From positions 1 to 37,683 of the forward strand of contig CAIXEA010000161.1 in NCBI GenBank assembly GCA_903918315.1: a DNA stretch of 37,683 nucleotides, read 5' to 3'. Both the position numbers and the translations under genes were made by a program. Source of the stretch: an uncultured Acetobacteraceae bacterium. Lineage in GTDB: Bacteria; Pseudomonadota; Alphaproteobacteria; Acetobacterales; Acetobacteraceae. The notes under the pieces are model-generated. The model saw only the letters and a program-made list of their open reading frames with translations, searched no databases and had not been told where the DNA came from. Position 1 is the stretch's first letter, and every line of letters begins with the position of its first letter. Shown in pieces: positions 8,834 to 16,622 of the stretch.

Positions 8834-10405
8834 TCACCCCCGCCGTAGATTCCAGAACAAGGCAAACCCGTTGACGCGATCCTTCAGGTCGGCCCGCGTC
8901 GCGGTGAAATTCGTATAATTGCCCAAGGGAATATACACGACCTCATCCAGAGCCACCCGCTGGATCTCGGCCGCCACCGCCTTGCGTCCCGCCTCATCGG
9001 GGGCATCGAACCACCCGGTCCGAAGCGACTCCAGCGCCGGTACCACTGGCCAGCCGAACCAGCCGCTCCCCCCGTTGCCGCGCAACAGCGGATGCGTCGC
9101 GGGATCCGCGAAATCAAAGCTGGAGAAGGAGGTGCACAAAGCGGACCAGCCGCCCTTGTCGACGGGTTCGCGGCTGGCGCGGCGTTGAATGACGGTGCCC
9201 CAGTCGGACAGCGCGAAATCCTGATTGAACCCCAGGCGGCGGAACAGGTCCGCCGCGACCTGGCTCATGGCGGCGGGCGCCACGATGTCGGTGGGGGCAA
9301 TCAGGCGCATCAGCTGGTTGGTATAGCCCGCCTTGCGCATCAAGGCCTTCGCCCCGTCGAAGTCGCGAGGGCCGGTGACCTTCGCCGCATCGATCTCGTT
9401 GGCCATCTGCGTTCCCGGGGTGAACACCCCGCCCATGGGCCGCCAGTCCTTGGGGTCGTTGCCCACGATCGCGGACATGAAATCACCCTGCTCGATCGCG
9501 GGCAGCAGCGCCTGGCGCAGCGCCTTGTCGTTGAAGGGGGGTTGGGAGGCATTGAGGCGCAGCGCCCCGCACATGCCCCGGGGGTCGATCGACTCGACCA
9601 CGATATCCCTGCGTTTGGCGAACAGCGCCCGCAATTCCGGTGTCGGCTGCTCCCACCAGTCGATTTCCCCTTGTTGCAGGGCGGCCGCGGCGGTCGCGGC
9701 ATCGGTGATGATCTGCCATTCGACCCGGTCGAAGAACACCCGCTTGGGGCCGGCGGTCAGGCTCACCACGCCATCCGGGCGCGGCACATAGGCCGGGTTG
9801 CGCTCATAGACGATCAGGCTGCCGGAGTTGAATTCGTCCTTCTTGAACCGGAAAGGGCCAGACCCGGTCGCATCCTGGATCTGTTTGAACGGATCGGTGG
9901 CGGCGACGCGCTCCGGCATGACGAACGCGGCGCTGGCGATCGCGGCGAGGGCGTGGAACAGCAGCGGAAAAGGGGCATTCAGTCGAAACCGCAGGCGCTG
10001 ATCGTCCAGGGCGATCAGTTCGTCCACCTTCTTTTCCAACACCTGACCATAGGCGTTGCGCTTCATCCACCGGCGCAGGCTGGCGACCGCGTCGGCGGCC
10101 CGCACCGTCTCGCCATCGTGGAACACGAGCCCATCGCGCAGCGTGATGATGATCGTGCGGCCATCGTCCTGAATGTCATGACCGGCCGCCATTTGCGGAT
10201 GCGGCCGCAGGGCCTCATCCAGCCCGTACAACGTGTCGTAGACCATGAACCCATGATTGCGGGTGATGTTGACCGTGCTCCAGACCGGATCGATCGAGGT
10301 CAGGTTCGCCTGCGGCACCATGCGCAGAACCGAAGACGCCGCGCGGGCGATATGCGGGGCCGCGAGTATCGCGCTGGTTCCAGCGATGAATGACCGTCGA
10401 AACAT
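8834..10405 (-). CDS. ABC transporter substrate-binding protein, family 5 (peptide/nickel type)
   Basis: A 523-residue periplasmic solute-binding protein of the DppA/OppA/NikA type. The N-terminus MFRRSFIAGTSAILAAPHIARA has a twin-arginine pair and a signal cleavage site, so export by Tat (or Sec) is likely. Family hallmarks are visible: Y-D-T-L-Y-G-L near 50, a TIIITLRDGLVFHDGETVRAAD stretch and the AADAVASLRRW segment. The start has an AGGAGG site 7 bases upstream. No permease or ATPase gene lies beside it, so it is an orphan component here; the ligand could be a peptide, opine, nickel or a xenobiotic. It is followed after 119 bases by mccB on the same strand, but that gap argues for separate transcription. 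Confidence 0.92.
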   Translation of the reverse strand: MFRRSFIAGTSAILAAPHIARAASSVLRMVPQANLTSIDPVWSTVNITRNHGFMVYDTLYGLDEALRPHPQMAAGHDIQDDGRTIIITLRDGLVFHDGETVRAADAVASLRRWMKRNAYGQVLEKKVDELIALDDQRLRFRLNAPFPLLFHALAAIASAAFVMPERVAATDPFKQIQDATGSGPFRFKKDEFNSGSLIVYERNPAYVPRPDGVVSLTAGPKRVFFDRVEWQIITDAATAAAALQQGEIDWWEQPTPELRALFAKRRDIVVESIDPRGMCGALRLNASQPPFNDKALRQALLPAIEQGDFMSAIVGNDPKDWRPMGGVFTPGTQMANEIDAAKVTGPRDFDGAKALMRKAGYTNQLMRLIAPTDIVAPAAMSQVAADLFRRLGFNQDFALSDWGTVIQRRASREPVDKGGWSALCTSFSSFDFADPATHPLLRGNGGSGWFGWPVVPALESLRTGWFDAPDEAGRKAVAAEIQRVALDEVVYIPLGNYTNFTATRADLKDRVNGFALFWNLRRG

Positions 10406-10471
10406 AGGCCGCCTCCTGAACTGGATGCGGACGCTGCTCCCGGGTGGTCAGCCGCGCGTCGAGGCGAGGCC

Positions 10472-10533
10472 GTGCGGAACAGTCAACACGTGATCAGGCC
10501 GGCCGCCAAGGGATTCTTTTGGAAATTCCGCAC
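10472..10533. repeat. Widely spaced inverted repeat upstream of the solute-binding protein gene
   Basis: GTGCGGAA (10472-10479) is matched by TTCCGCAC (10526-10533), with 46 bases between. The element lies between the amidase stop (10549) and the solute-binding protein start (10405), both on the minus strand. It could be a weak terminator for the amidase gene or a spaced operator. Function is unproven. Confidence 0.3.
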
Positions 10534-10548
10534 TTGCGATGTGGCCTT

Positions 10549-11427
10549 TCAGCCGGGGCGGGTCTCGGCCGCGGCCACCCGGCCGGTGGCGACAAACCAG
10601 CCGTCGACCGCGCGCTTCATCGCCTGGGCGACCAGCCGGCGATGTTCGGGCTTGCGCAGCGCGGCCTCATCGCGGGGATTGGACATGAAGCCCATCTCCA
10701 CCAGGACGCTGGGAATATCGGCCGCTTTCAGCACCTGGAAGCCGGCGTGGCGGGCGGGATTGGGCAGCATCGGCAGGTCCCGGTCGAGGGTGTTCACCAG
10801 CGTCCGGGCGATGCGGGCCGAGCCGGCGCGGGTTTCCTGCCGCACCAGGCTGGCCAGGATTCGCGCCACATCCGGCGGCGCATCGTGCAATGTTGCTCCC
10901 CCGAACCGGTCTGCGCTGTTTTCCCGCTTGGCCAGCGCGGCCGTTTGCGCATCCGACGCCGCATTGGCCAGGGTATAGACCGATGCTCCCCGCACCCCGT
11001 GATCGGCCAAAGCATCCGCGTGCATGGATACAAACAGCGCCGCGCCCCGGCTTTGCGCCCGCGCGACCCGTTCATCCAGCGGGATGAAGATATCGCGGCT
11101 GCGGGTGAGTTCGACGCGGTAGCGTCCCCCCATCTCCAACTGCTGTTTCAATTCCCGCGCGGCGGCGAGGGCGACGTGTTTTTCGAAGGTGCCGGAGAGG
11201 CCGATGGCGCCCGGGTCCTTCCCGCCATGGCCGGGATCGAGCATCACCAGCGGTGCGAGCGGCTGGCGTCCCTGCCTGGAAACAGGGTCATGCCGGGCGG
11301 TGGCCGCGATCGCGGCCCCGGACAACAGAAAGGTGCCCGCGACCGAGCCCGCGGCGGCGAACCGCCCCAAGACGAGGCGGCGGGAGATTAAACCTTGGTC
11401 ATATCCGGCTTGATCGTCGGCGCGCAT
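10549..11427 (-). CDS. N-acetylmuramoyl-L-alanine amidase (Amidase_3, AmiC-like), Tat-exported
   Basis: A 292-residue zinc amidase that cleaves the bond between N-acetylmuramate and L-alanine in peptidoglycan, usually during daughter-cell separation. A twin-arginine signal (SRRLVLGRF, then a hydrophobic stretch ending AAIAATA) directs export. The zinc and catalytic residues are all present: His67 in DPGHGG, Glu82 in GTFEKH, His136 in VSMHADA and Glu244 in VEMGF. It lacks an N-terminal AMIN targeting domain, so it is the short single-domain form. It is transcribed away from rne, with which it shares a long divergent intergenic region. The start ATG at 11427 has an AGGA-type site upstream. Confidence 0.93.
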   Translation of the reverse strand: MRADDQAGYDQGLISRRLVLGRFAAAGSVAGTFLLSGAAIAATARHDPVSRQGRQPLAPLVMLDPGHGGKDPGAIGLSGTFEKHVALAAARELKQQLEMGGRYRVELTRSRDIFIPLDERVARAQSRGAALFVSMHADALADHGVRGASVYTLANAASDAQTAALAKRENSADRFGGATLHDAPPDVARILASLVRQETRAGSARIARTLVNTLDRDLPMLPNPARHAGFQVLKAADIPSVLVEMGFMSNPRDEAALRKPEHRRLVAQAMKRAVDGWFVATGRVAAAETRPG

Positions 11428-12023
11428 CCTCGATTCCTAACACACCGTACCGAGAATGCCAGCTTGTACGTTGATCAAGGCCGTTTTATGGCGGCGCAAC
11501 GTAAGGCGCTTGCGATCGATGACAGTTTGTTTCATAGTTCGCCCCGCTCCGGCGACGTAAACCGGGGGCTGCGGCACCGCCGCGACCTCTGGCCAGTTCT
11601 GGTGCGTGCGTGACCCCTATTGCCGTCAGATCGACACCTGGCCGCATGCTTCGGGAGGCTCCGCGCCGCCGAACCGCGTCACCGACCGCGTCGCGCCCCC
11701 TTTCTGGATTTGAGGCGCGCCGGGCCTGCCTTCACGGGCAGACGGCATAATTTTCACACGGGGCTGCGTTCCGCGACGGGACGCGCCGACCGAACGTCAG
11801 GGACCGATGAACCACGCCGCTTTCTTTTTGTCCGCGACCGGACCAACGCTCCAGATGGCGTTGGGTTCCACGGACGAGCGCGCGCATTGGCTGCCACCAG
11901 CACCTCTGACCGACGGGCCCCATTCCGCCCATCAATTCCGGCGCTTCACGGCGCGTGCCTGCCAGCCACACGCGGCAGGGGTCACGCCACGCAGCCGAGC
12001 GCCGATTCGGAGTTCAGGCCCCA
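11428..12023. other. Long divergent intergenic region and rne leader
   Basis: These 596 bases separate the amidase start from the rne start. No open frame here looks like a real protein. A possible rne promoter is TTGTAC (11464-11469), a 17-base spacer and TATGGC (11487-11492); if used, it would leave a 5' leader of more than 500 bases. Long, structured leaders are well known for rne in enteric bacteria, where RNase E cuts its own leader to regulate itself. Whether this leader does the same is inference. No ribosome-binding site of AGGAGG type precedes the rne ATG. Confidence 0.4.
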
Positions 12024-15000
12024 ATGACGAAGCGTATGCTCATCGATGCCACACACGCGGAAGAAACCCGCGTGGTGGTGCTGGACGGTAGCCGGCTCGA
12101 AGATTTCGATGTCGAGACCTCATCCAAGCGGCAGCTGAAAGGCAACATCTACCTCGCCAAGGTGATCCGCGTAGAGCCTAGCCTTCAGGCGGCTTTCGTG
12201 GAGTATGGGGGCAACCGGCACGGCTTCCTGGCCTTCGCCGAAATCCATCCCGACTACTACCAGATCCCCGTAGCCGATCGGCAGCGGCTGATCGCGGCGG
12301 AGCTGGAGCAGGCGCGGCTCGAGGAAGAGCAGGCCGATCTGGAAATGGCGTTGGAGCAGGCGGCGCGCGGCCGTCATGAACCCGAGGCCCGGATTCCCGA
12401 CGTTCAGACCATCGAACACAACGACGACGACGCCGCTGGCCCGGAAGCGGACCCCGTTTCGACCGAGTCGGCCGCGGCCGATTGGATGCCGGAAGCGGAC
12501 CCCGAACCCCAAGGCACCGAATCCGCGCAGCCGCTGGCGATCGAAGCCGCGGTGCTGCGGGGTCAGGACGAACCCGCCACCGCCGTCGAAGTGGCCCAGG
12601 CTGACGCACCGGCCGCCGACATGACCGCGGCCGAACCGGCCCTTGCGATCGCGCCCGCCGAAGCCCCCGCCGAACCAGCGGCGCCGGTTCTGGCGGCGGA
12701 AGCCCCTACCCCGGATGAGGCCCCAGATGCGGCCCCTGATGCGGAACAACAGGACGCCGAACAAGCCGACGAGCCCCCGGCTTACAGCGAGCAGGTCCCC
12801 GATCCGTTCGACGCCCCGGCCCCGTTCACCGACAGCGCCGAAGAGCCCTACGTCGCCAGCGCCGATGACGAGCCCTACACCGGCGACGATATCGACACCG
12901 ACGAACCCGACGCCCCGCCGCCGGAAACCGTTGGCGGCGATCAGGACGCGGTCGAGGAACGCCAGGAACGCCGGTCGCAGCCCCGCTTCCTGCGCAACTA
13001 CAAAATTCAGGAAGTCATCCACCGCCGCCAGATCCTGCTGATCCAGGTCGTCAAGGAAGAGCGCGGCACCAAGGGCGCGGCCCTGACCACCTATCTGTCG
13101 CTGGCCGGCCGCTTCTCGGTGCTGATGCCGAACTCCCCGCGTGGGGGCGGCATTTCCCGTAAGATCACCTCCGCCGCGGACCGCCGCCGGTTGAAAGAGG
13201 TGATGACCGAGCTCGACATCCCCAAGGGGATGGGCCTGATCGTCCGCACGGCCGGGGCCCAGCGGCCGAAGCCGGAAATCCGGCGGGATTGTGAGTATCT
13301 GCTGCGCCTCTGGGATGACATTCGCGACCTGACCATGAAGTCGGTCGCCCCGGCGCTGATCTACGAAGAAGCCAGCCTCATCAAGCGGGCGATCCGCGAC
13401 GTCTATTCCCGCGACATCGACGAAATTCTGGTGGATGGCGAGGAAGGCTGGCGCGCCGCGCATGACTTCATGCGCATGCTGATGCCGACACACGCGAAGA
13501 AGGTGCAGCTCTGGCGCGATCCGCAACCGCTGTTCGCGCGCGGCCAGGTCGAAGCCCAGCTCGACGCCATGCTGCAGCCGATCGTGCAGCTACGCTCGGG
13601 CGGCTATCTGGTGATCAACCAGACCGAAGCGCTGGTCGCCATCGACGTGAACTCCGGCCGCTCCACCCGCGAACGGAACATCGAAGAGACCGCGCTGCGG
13701 ACCAACCTGGAAGCCGCGGACGAAGCGGCGCGCCAGCTGCGCCTGCGTGACCTCGCCGGGCTGATCGTCATCGACTTCATCGACATGGAGTCCAAGCGCC
13801 ACAACGCGATGGTCGAACGGCGCATCAAGGACGCGCTCAAGAACGACCGCGCCCGCATTCAGGTTGGCTCCATCAGCCATTTCGGCCTGCTGGAAATGAG
13901 CCGGCAGCGTTTGCGCCCGTCTTTGGCCGAGGCCAGCTTCATCGCCTGCCCGCATTGCAGCGGCACCGGCCATGTGCGCAGCACCGAAAATGCCGCGATC
14001 CACGTTCTACGCGCGATCGAGGAAGAAGGCGGCAAGCGCCGCGCCGCGGAAATCGTCGTGCATCTCGCGACCGCGATCGCGCTCTACCTGCTCAATCACA
14101 AGCGTGATCGGCTGCAGGAGATCGAGCGCCGCGCCGGGATGCGCGTGATCATCGCCGCCGACGATTCGCAGATTGGGACGGAGTATCGGATCGAGCGCAC
14201 CCGCGCGCGCAGCGAAGGGGAGATCGTGCCGCCGCCGGTTCCGGCCGGCCTGCCGCCGCTGTCGGCTCTGGCGATGCAGGATCCCGACCTTGAGGATGAT
14301 GAAATCGCCGACGAAGCCGAGGATGAAACGCCGGCGCCTCGCGCTGCGGCCACTGCCGCCGCCCCCGCTCGCGCCGAAACCGCCGAGGAGGCCGCCGAAC
14401 GCGGCCGCCGCCGCCGCCGCCGCCGCCGGCGGGGTGGTCGGCGTGAAGATGGCTCCACCATTCAGGCCGGCGATGCCGATGCGGACCAGGGCGACGAAGC
14501 CGAGGGTGATGCGGACGCCACCGATGCGACGGACGGACCTGTCGCGCCAGCGGGCGATACGCCGGACGCCCTGAGTGAACCCGCCGAGAGCGTGGAACCA
14601 GCCGTTGCTGAACCGGTCGCGGTTGAGGCCGCCGCCGACAGTAGCGAAACCGACGAAGAGGCCAAAGGGCGCCGACGTGGCCGCCGCGGCGGCCGACGCA
14701 AGCGTCGTGATGAGAATGAGGCTGAATTGCCGGCTCTGGCCGAACCCGGCGCGGCCCAGCCGGACCTGCCCCCGGTCTATGCTGGCCCAACCCCGGCCGA
14801 CCCGTTTGGCGGTCAGGCCTTCGACATCTTCGACGTCCTGGAACAGGCCGAACAACGCGCGGCGGCGGCCGTTCTGGCCAGCGAAGCCGCGCCGGCGCCA
14901 GTCGCAATCGAGCAAGTCGCAGTCGAGCAAGTCGCAGTCGAGCCCGTGGCGGCCGAACCCGTGGCAGCCGAACCGGTGTTGGTTGCGCCGGCCGAGGCCG

Positions 15001-15284
15001 AGGCCGAATCCGCACCTGAATCCGCTCCGGCGGCGGTCGAGGACCTCGTGGCCCAAACCGAGCCCGTCGCTGAAGCGGACCCGGTGCCCCCTGTTGAGAG
15101 CATCGCGCCGGTGGAGCCGGAACCCGAGGTTGCCGTTGCGGCGATCGCGGCGGCCCCTGTCGCCGAAGCGGCTGTTGCTGAGGTGGTTTCCACGGAACCC
15201 GTCGTCGGGCCGGCGATCCAGCCGATCGTGATCGATGAGGCGCCGCCGGTGGAACAGAAGAAACGGGGTTGGTGGCGGCGCTAG
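12024..15284 (+). CDS. rne: Ribonuclease E
   Basis: A 1086-residue endoribonuclease that starts bulk mRNA decay and rRNA/tRNA processing. The S1 region is split: residues 1-85 and about 320-400 form the conserved parts (KGNIYLAKVIRVEPSLQAAFVEYGG; SVLMPNSPRGGGISRKI), separated by roughly 235 residues rich in Ala, Pro, Glu and Asp. The catalytic aspartates lie in VAIDVNSGRST (about 537) and VIDFIDMESKRH (about 583); the zinc link is CPHCSGTGH (about 642). The tail beyond 700 is disordered, with two arginine-rich RNA-binding patches near 795 and 890. It ends in KKRGWWRR, the GWW motif known in Caulobacter RNase E to bind PNPase. ATG 12024 was chosen over an upstream in-frame start because MTKRMLIDATHAEETRV is the family N-terminus. 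Confidence 0.96.
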   Translation: MTKRMLIDATHAEETRVVVLDGSRLEDFDVETSSKRQLKGNIYLAKVIRVEPSLQAAFVEYGGNRHGFLAFAEIHPDYYQIPVADRQRLIAAELEQARLEEEQADLEMALEQAARGRHEPEARIPDVQTIEHNDDDAAGPEADPVSTESAAADWMPEADPEPQGTESAQPLAIEAAVLRGQDEPATAVEVAQADAPAADMTAAEPALAIAPAEAPAEPAAPVLAAEAPTPDEAPDAAPDAEQQDAEQADEPPAYSEQVPDPFDAPAPFTDSAEEPYVASADDEPYTGDDIDTDEPDAPPPETVGGDQDAVEERQERRSQPRFLRNYKIQEVIHRRQILLIQVVKEERGTKGAALTTYLSLAGRFSVLMPNSPRGGGISRKITSAADRRRLKEVMTELDIPKGMGLIVRTAGAQRPKPEIRRDCEYLLRLWDDIRDLTMKSVAPALIYEEASLIKRAIRDVYSRDIDEILVDGEEGWRAAHDFMRMLMPTHAKKVQLWRDPQPLFARGQVEAQLDAMLQPIVQLRSGGYLVINQTEALVAIDVNSGRSTRERNIEETALRTNLEAADEAARQLRLRDLAGLIVIDFIDMESKRHNAMVERRIKDALKNDRARIQVGSISHFGLLEMSRQRLRPSLAEASFIACPHCSGTGHVRSTENAAIHVLRAIEEEGGKRRAAEIVVHLATAIALYLLNHKRDRLQEIERRAGMRVIIAADDSQIGTEYRIERTRARSEGEIVPPPVPAGLPPLSALAMQDPDLEDDEIADEAEDETPAPRAAATAAAPARAETAEEAAERGRRRRRRRRRGGRREDGSTIQAGDADADQGDEAEGDADATDATDGPVAPAGDTPDALSEPAESVEPAVAEPVAVEAAADSSETDEEAKGRRRGRRGGRRKRRDENEAELPALAEPGAAQPDLPPVYAGPTPADPFGGQAFDIFDVLEQAEQRAAAAVLASEAAPAPVAIEQVAVEQVAVEPVAAEPVAAEPVLVAPAEAEAESAPESAPAAVEDLVAQTEPVAEADPVPPVESIAPVEPEPEVAVAAIAAAPVAEAAVAEVVSTEPVVGPAIQPIVIDEAPPVEQKKRGWWRR
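14901..14975 (+). repeat. Five 15-bp tandem repeats inside the RNase E tail
   Basis: Five consecutive 15-base units (starts 14901, 14916, 14931, 14946, 14961) encode VAIEQ, VAVEQ, VAVEP, VAAEP and VAAEP. Units 2 and 3 differ only at the last two bases, and units 4 and 5 by two bases, so they look like recent in-frame duplications. They lie in the disordered tail, where a change in copy number would keep the reading frame. Confidence 0.85.
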
Positions 15285-15314
15285 ACCGCGTCCGTCCCAC
15301 CAAAGGGGGAAACA

Positions 15315-15902
15315 ATGCCGGAGAACCCGGGCCTGCCGATTCTGGATCATCAACTGGCCGATGACGAGCTGGCCTGGATGCGGAGCGTCTACGCGGATTT
15401 TGCCGCGTTGCGCACCGCCGCCGCCGAACAGGGACAGGCATTCAACCCGAAAGAGGCCCTGCGTGCGGTCCTCGGACGGGAAGAATACCGCTTGCAGACC
15501 CCGATGGATCTGACCGGACCGGGGCCCTGGCGCGGCGGGCGGAACCGGCATGGCCGGTTCGTCGCCGGCGTGTTCCTGCCCCGGGTCGAATTGCACAAGC
15601 ATGCGGCCAGCCGCACCGACCAGTTCACGATGTATGTGGTGGGTGAAGCCGACGCGTTCTCATTGGATGACACCGGCGCGCCGGTGCTGACCCCGGTGAC
15701 GGGCGGCGCGCATTTCCACAACAGCCCCGACGCGCCGCATGCCTTTGTGCCGAAGGTGGGCCAGGACGTGCCGGCGGATTGGGAAATCGCGTTCATCGCG
15801 ATCACCCCGCGCAACCTGAAGGACGACACGCAACGCGTCTCCGATTCGGTGCGATTACAGTACGAACAGGTCGTCGGCCGCCCGGCGCCGCTGGGAGTCT
15901 GA
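15315..15902 (+). CDS. Conserved hypothetical protein, cupin-like
   Basis: A 195-residue protein that I cannot assign to a named family. The N-terminal 60 residues are helical (DDELAWMRSVYADFAALR). The middle reads like a small beta-barrel: VELHKHAASRTDQFTMYVVGEADAF followed by GGAHFHNSPDAPHAFVP resembles the two histidine-containing cupin motifs, with His pairs that could bind a metal. No signal peptide or membrane segment is visible. The start has GGGGGA 5 bases upstream, and the gene begins 30 bases after rne on the same strand, so read-through from rne is possible. The isochorismatase-like gene follows 76 bases later. The cupin reading is inference from motif spacing. Confidence 0.75.
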   Translation: MPENPGLPILDHQLADDELAWMRSVYADFAALRTAAAEQGQAFNPKEALRAVLGREEYRLQTPMDLTGPGPWRGGRNRHGRFVAGVFLPRVELHKHAASRTDQFTMYVVGEADAFSLDDTGAPVLTPVTGGAHFHNSPDAPHAFVPKVGQDVPADWEIAFIAITPRNLKDDTQRVSDSVRLQYEQVVGRPAPLGV

Positions 15903-15978
15903 GACCGGCCTCCACCCGGCATTGCGAAACCGGCCCCCCACTGGCATTCTTGGAAAGGAACAAGCCAGGTGAGGCATC

Positions 15979-16521
15979 ATGTCCATTATTCGCGGCAGCC
16001 TGCGGAGCGCCATCGCCAGCTACGCTGGATCAGGCACGAAGATGGTCGTCTTGGTCATCGACGAGCAAAGCGGCCAAATCCCGGAGAACACGCTGGTCGC
16101 GCAGATCAGTGTCCTGAACAAGGCGGCGGAACTCGACATTCCCATCTGGCTGGTCGAACTGAACCCGAGCATCATCGGGGGCAACCCGACACCCAACCGG
16201 CCCACGGCGAACGCATTGGCTGAATTCCGCTCCAAGATCATAACGAAACCGCATTTGAACGCGTTTGCCAGCAACGCTCACCCCAATCTGCACACGGAAC
16301 TGCAAAAAGTGGGCGCCCAGGCGATCATCGTCATGGGATACCACGTCAATTGCTGTGTCAAAATGACCTCGGTCGGCGGCCCCGATCGTCCCGGCGGCAA
16401 GGTCCGGCCGGGCGCGACCCAGCTGGGCTATATGGTGCTGACCTCCGCCGAGGTCTGCCGTCCCTTTGAAAACGCCCCCTGGTGGTCGGAACCCGGGGTG
16501 CGTTTCTACGAGGACTTCTAA
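15979..16521 (+). CDS. Isochorismatase-like cysteine hydrolase
   Basis: A 180-residue hydrolase of the isochorismatase/nicotinamidase fold. The expected triad is present: Asp28 in VIDEQ, Lys90 in ITKPHLNAF and Cys126 in GYHVNCCVKMT. The usual substrates of this fold are amides or vinyl ethers (nicotinamide, ureidoacrylate, N-carbamoyl amines); the sequence alone does not decide which. The ribosome-binding site AGGTGAGG precedes ATG 15979. The stop codon lies within a palindrome that separates this gene from the convergent LLM monooxygenase gene. Confidence 0.82.
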   Translation: MSIIRGSLRSAIASYAGSGTKMVVLVIDEQSGQIPENTLVAQISVLNKAAELDIPIWLVELNPSIIGGNPTPNRPTANALAEFRSKIITKPHLNAFASNAHPNLHTELQKVGAQAIIVMGYHVNCCVKMTSVGGPDRPGGKVRPGATQLGYMVLTSAEVCRPFENAPWWSEPGVRFYEDF

Positions 16522-16622
16522 AGCACCATTGCGTCACGTTGACCCAATCGTGCTTTAGAAATCGTTGTTTAATCGCATGATTCACGCCGCCGCGTGATTC
16601 CACCTCCGCCGATCACGCTCTA
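16516..16622. repeat. Palindromic intergenic repeat between convergent genes
   Basis: An 11-bp perfect inverted repeat, TTCTAAAGCAC (16516-16526) and GTGCTTTAGAA (16550-16560), includes the isochorismatase stop codon. A second small palindrome (TCACGC 16582-16587, GCGTGA 16592-16597) follows, and the element ends at GATCACGCTCTA beside the LLM stop. The composition differs from the genes around it and the layout resembles dispersed REP-like elements of alphaproteobacteria. It probably also acts as a terminator for both converging genes. Confidence 0.65.

Noticed and set aside
14007-15602. A 531-codon open frame antisense to the RNase E tail
   Set aside because: High GC and the repetitive Ala/Glu/Pro codons of rne leave the opposite strand free of stops. 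The translation is Arg/Gly-rich with no family motif.
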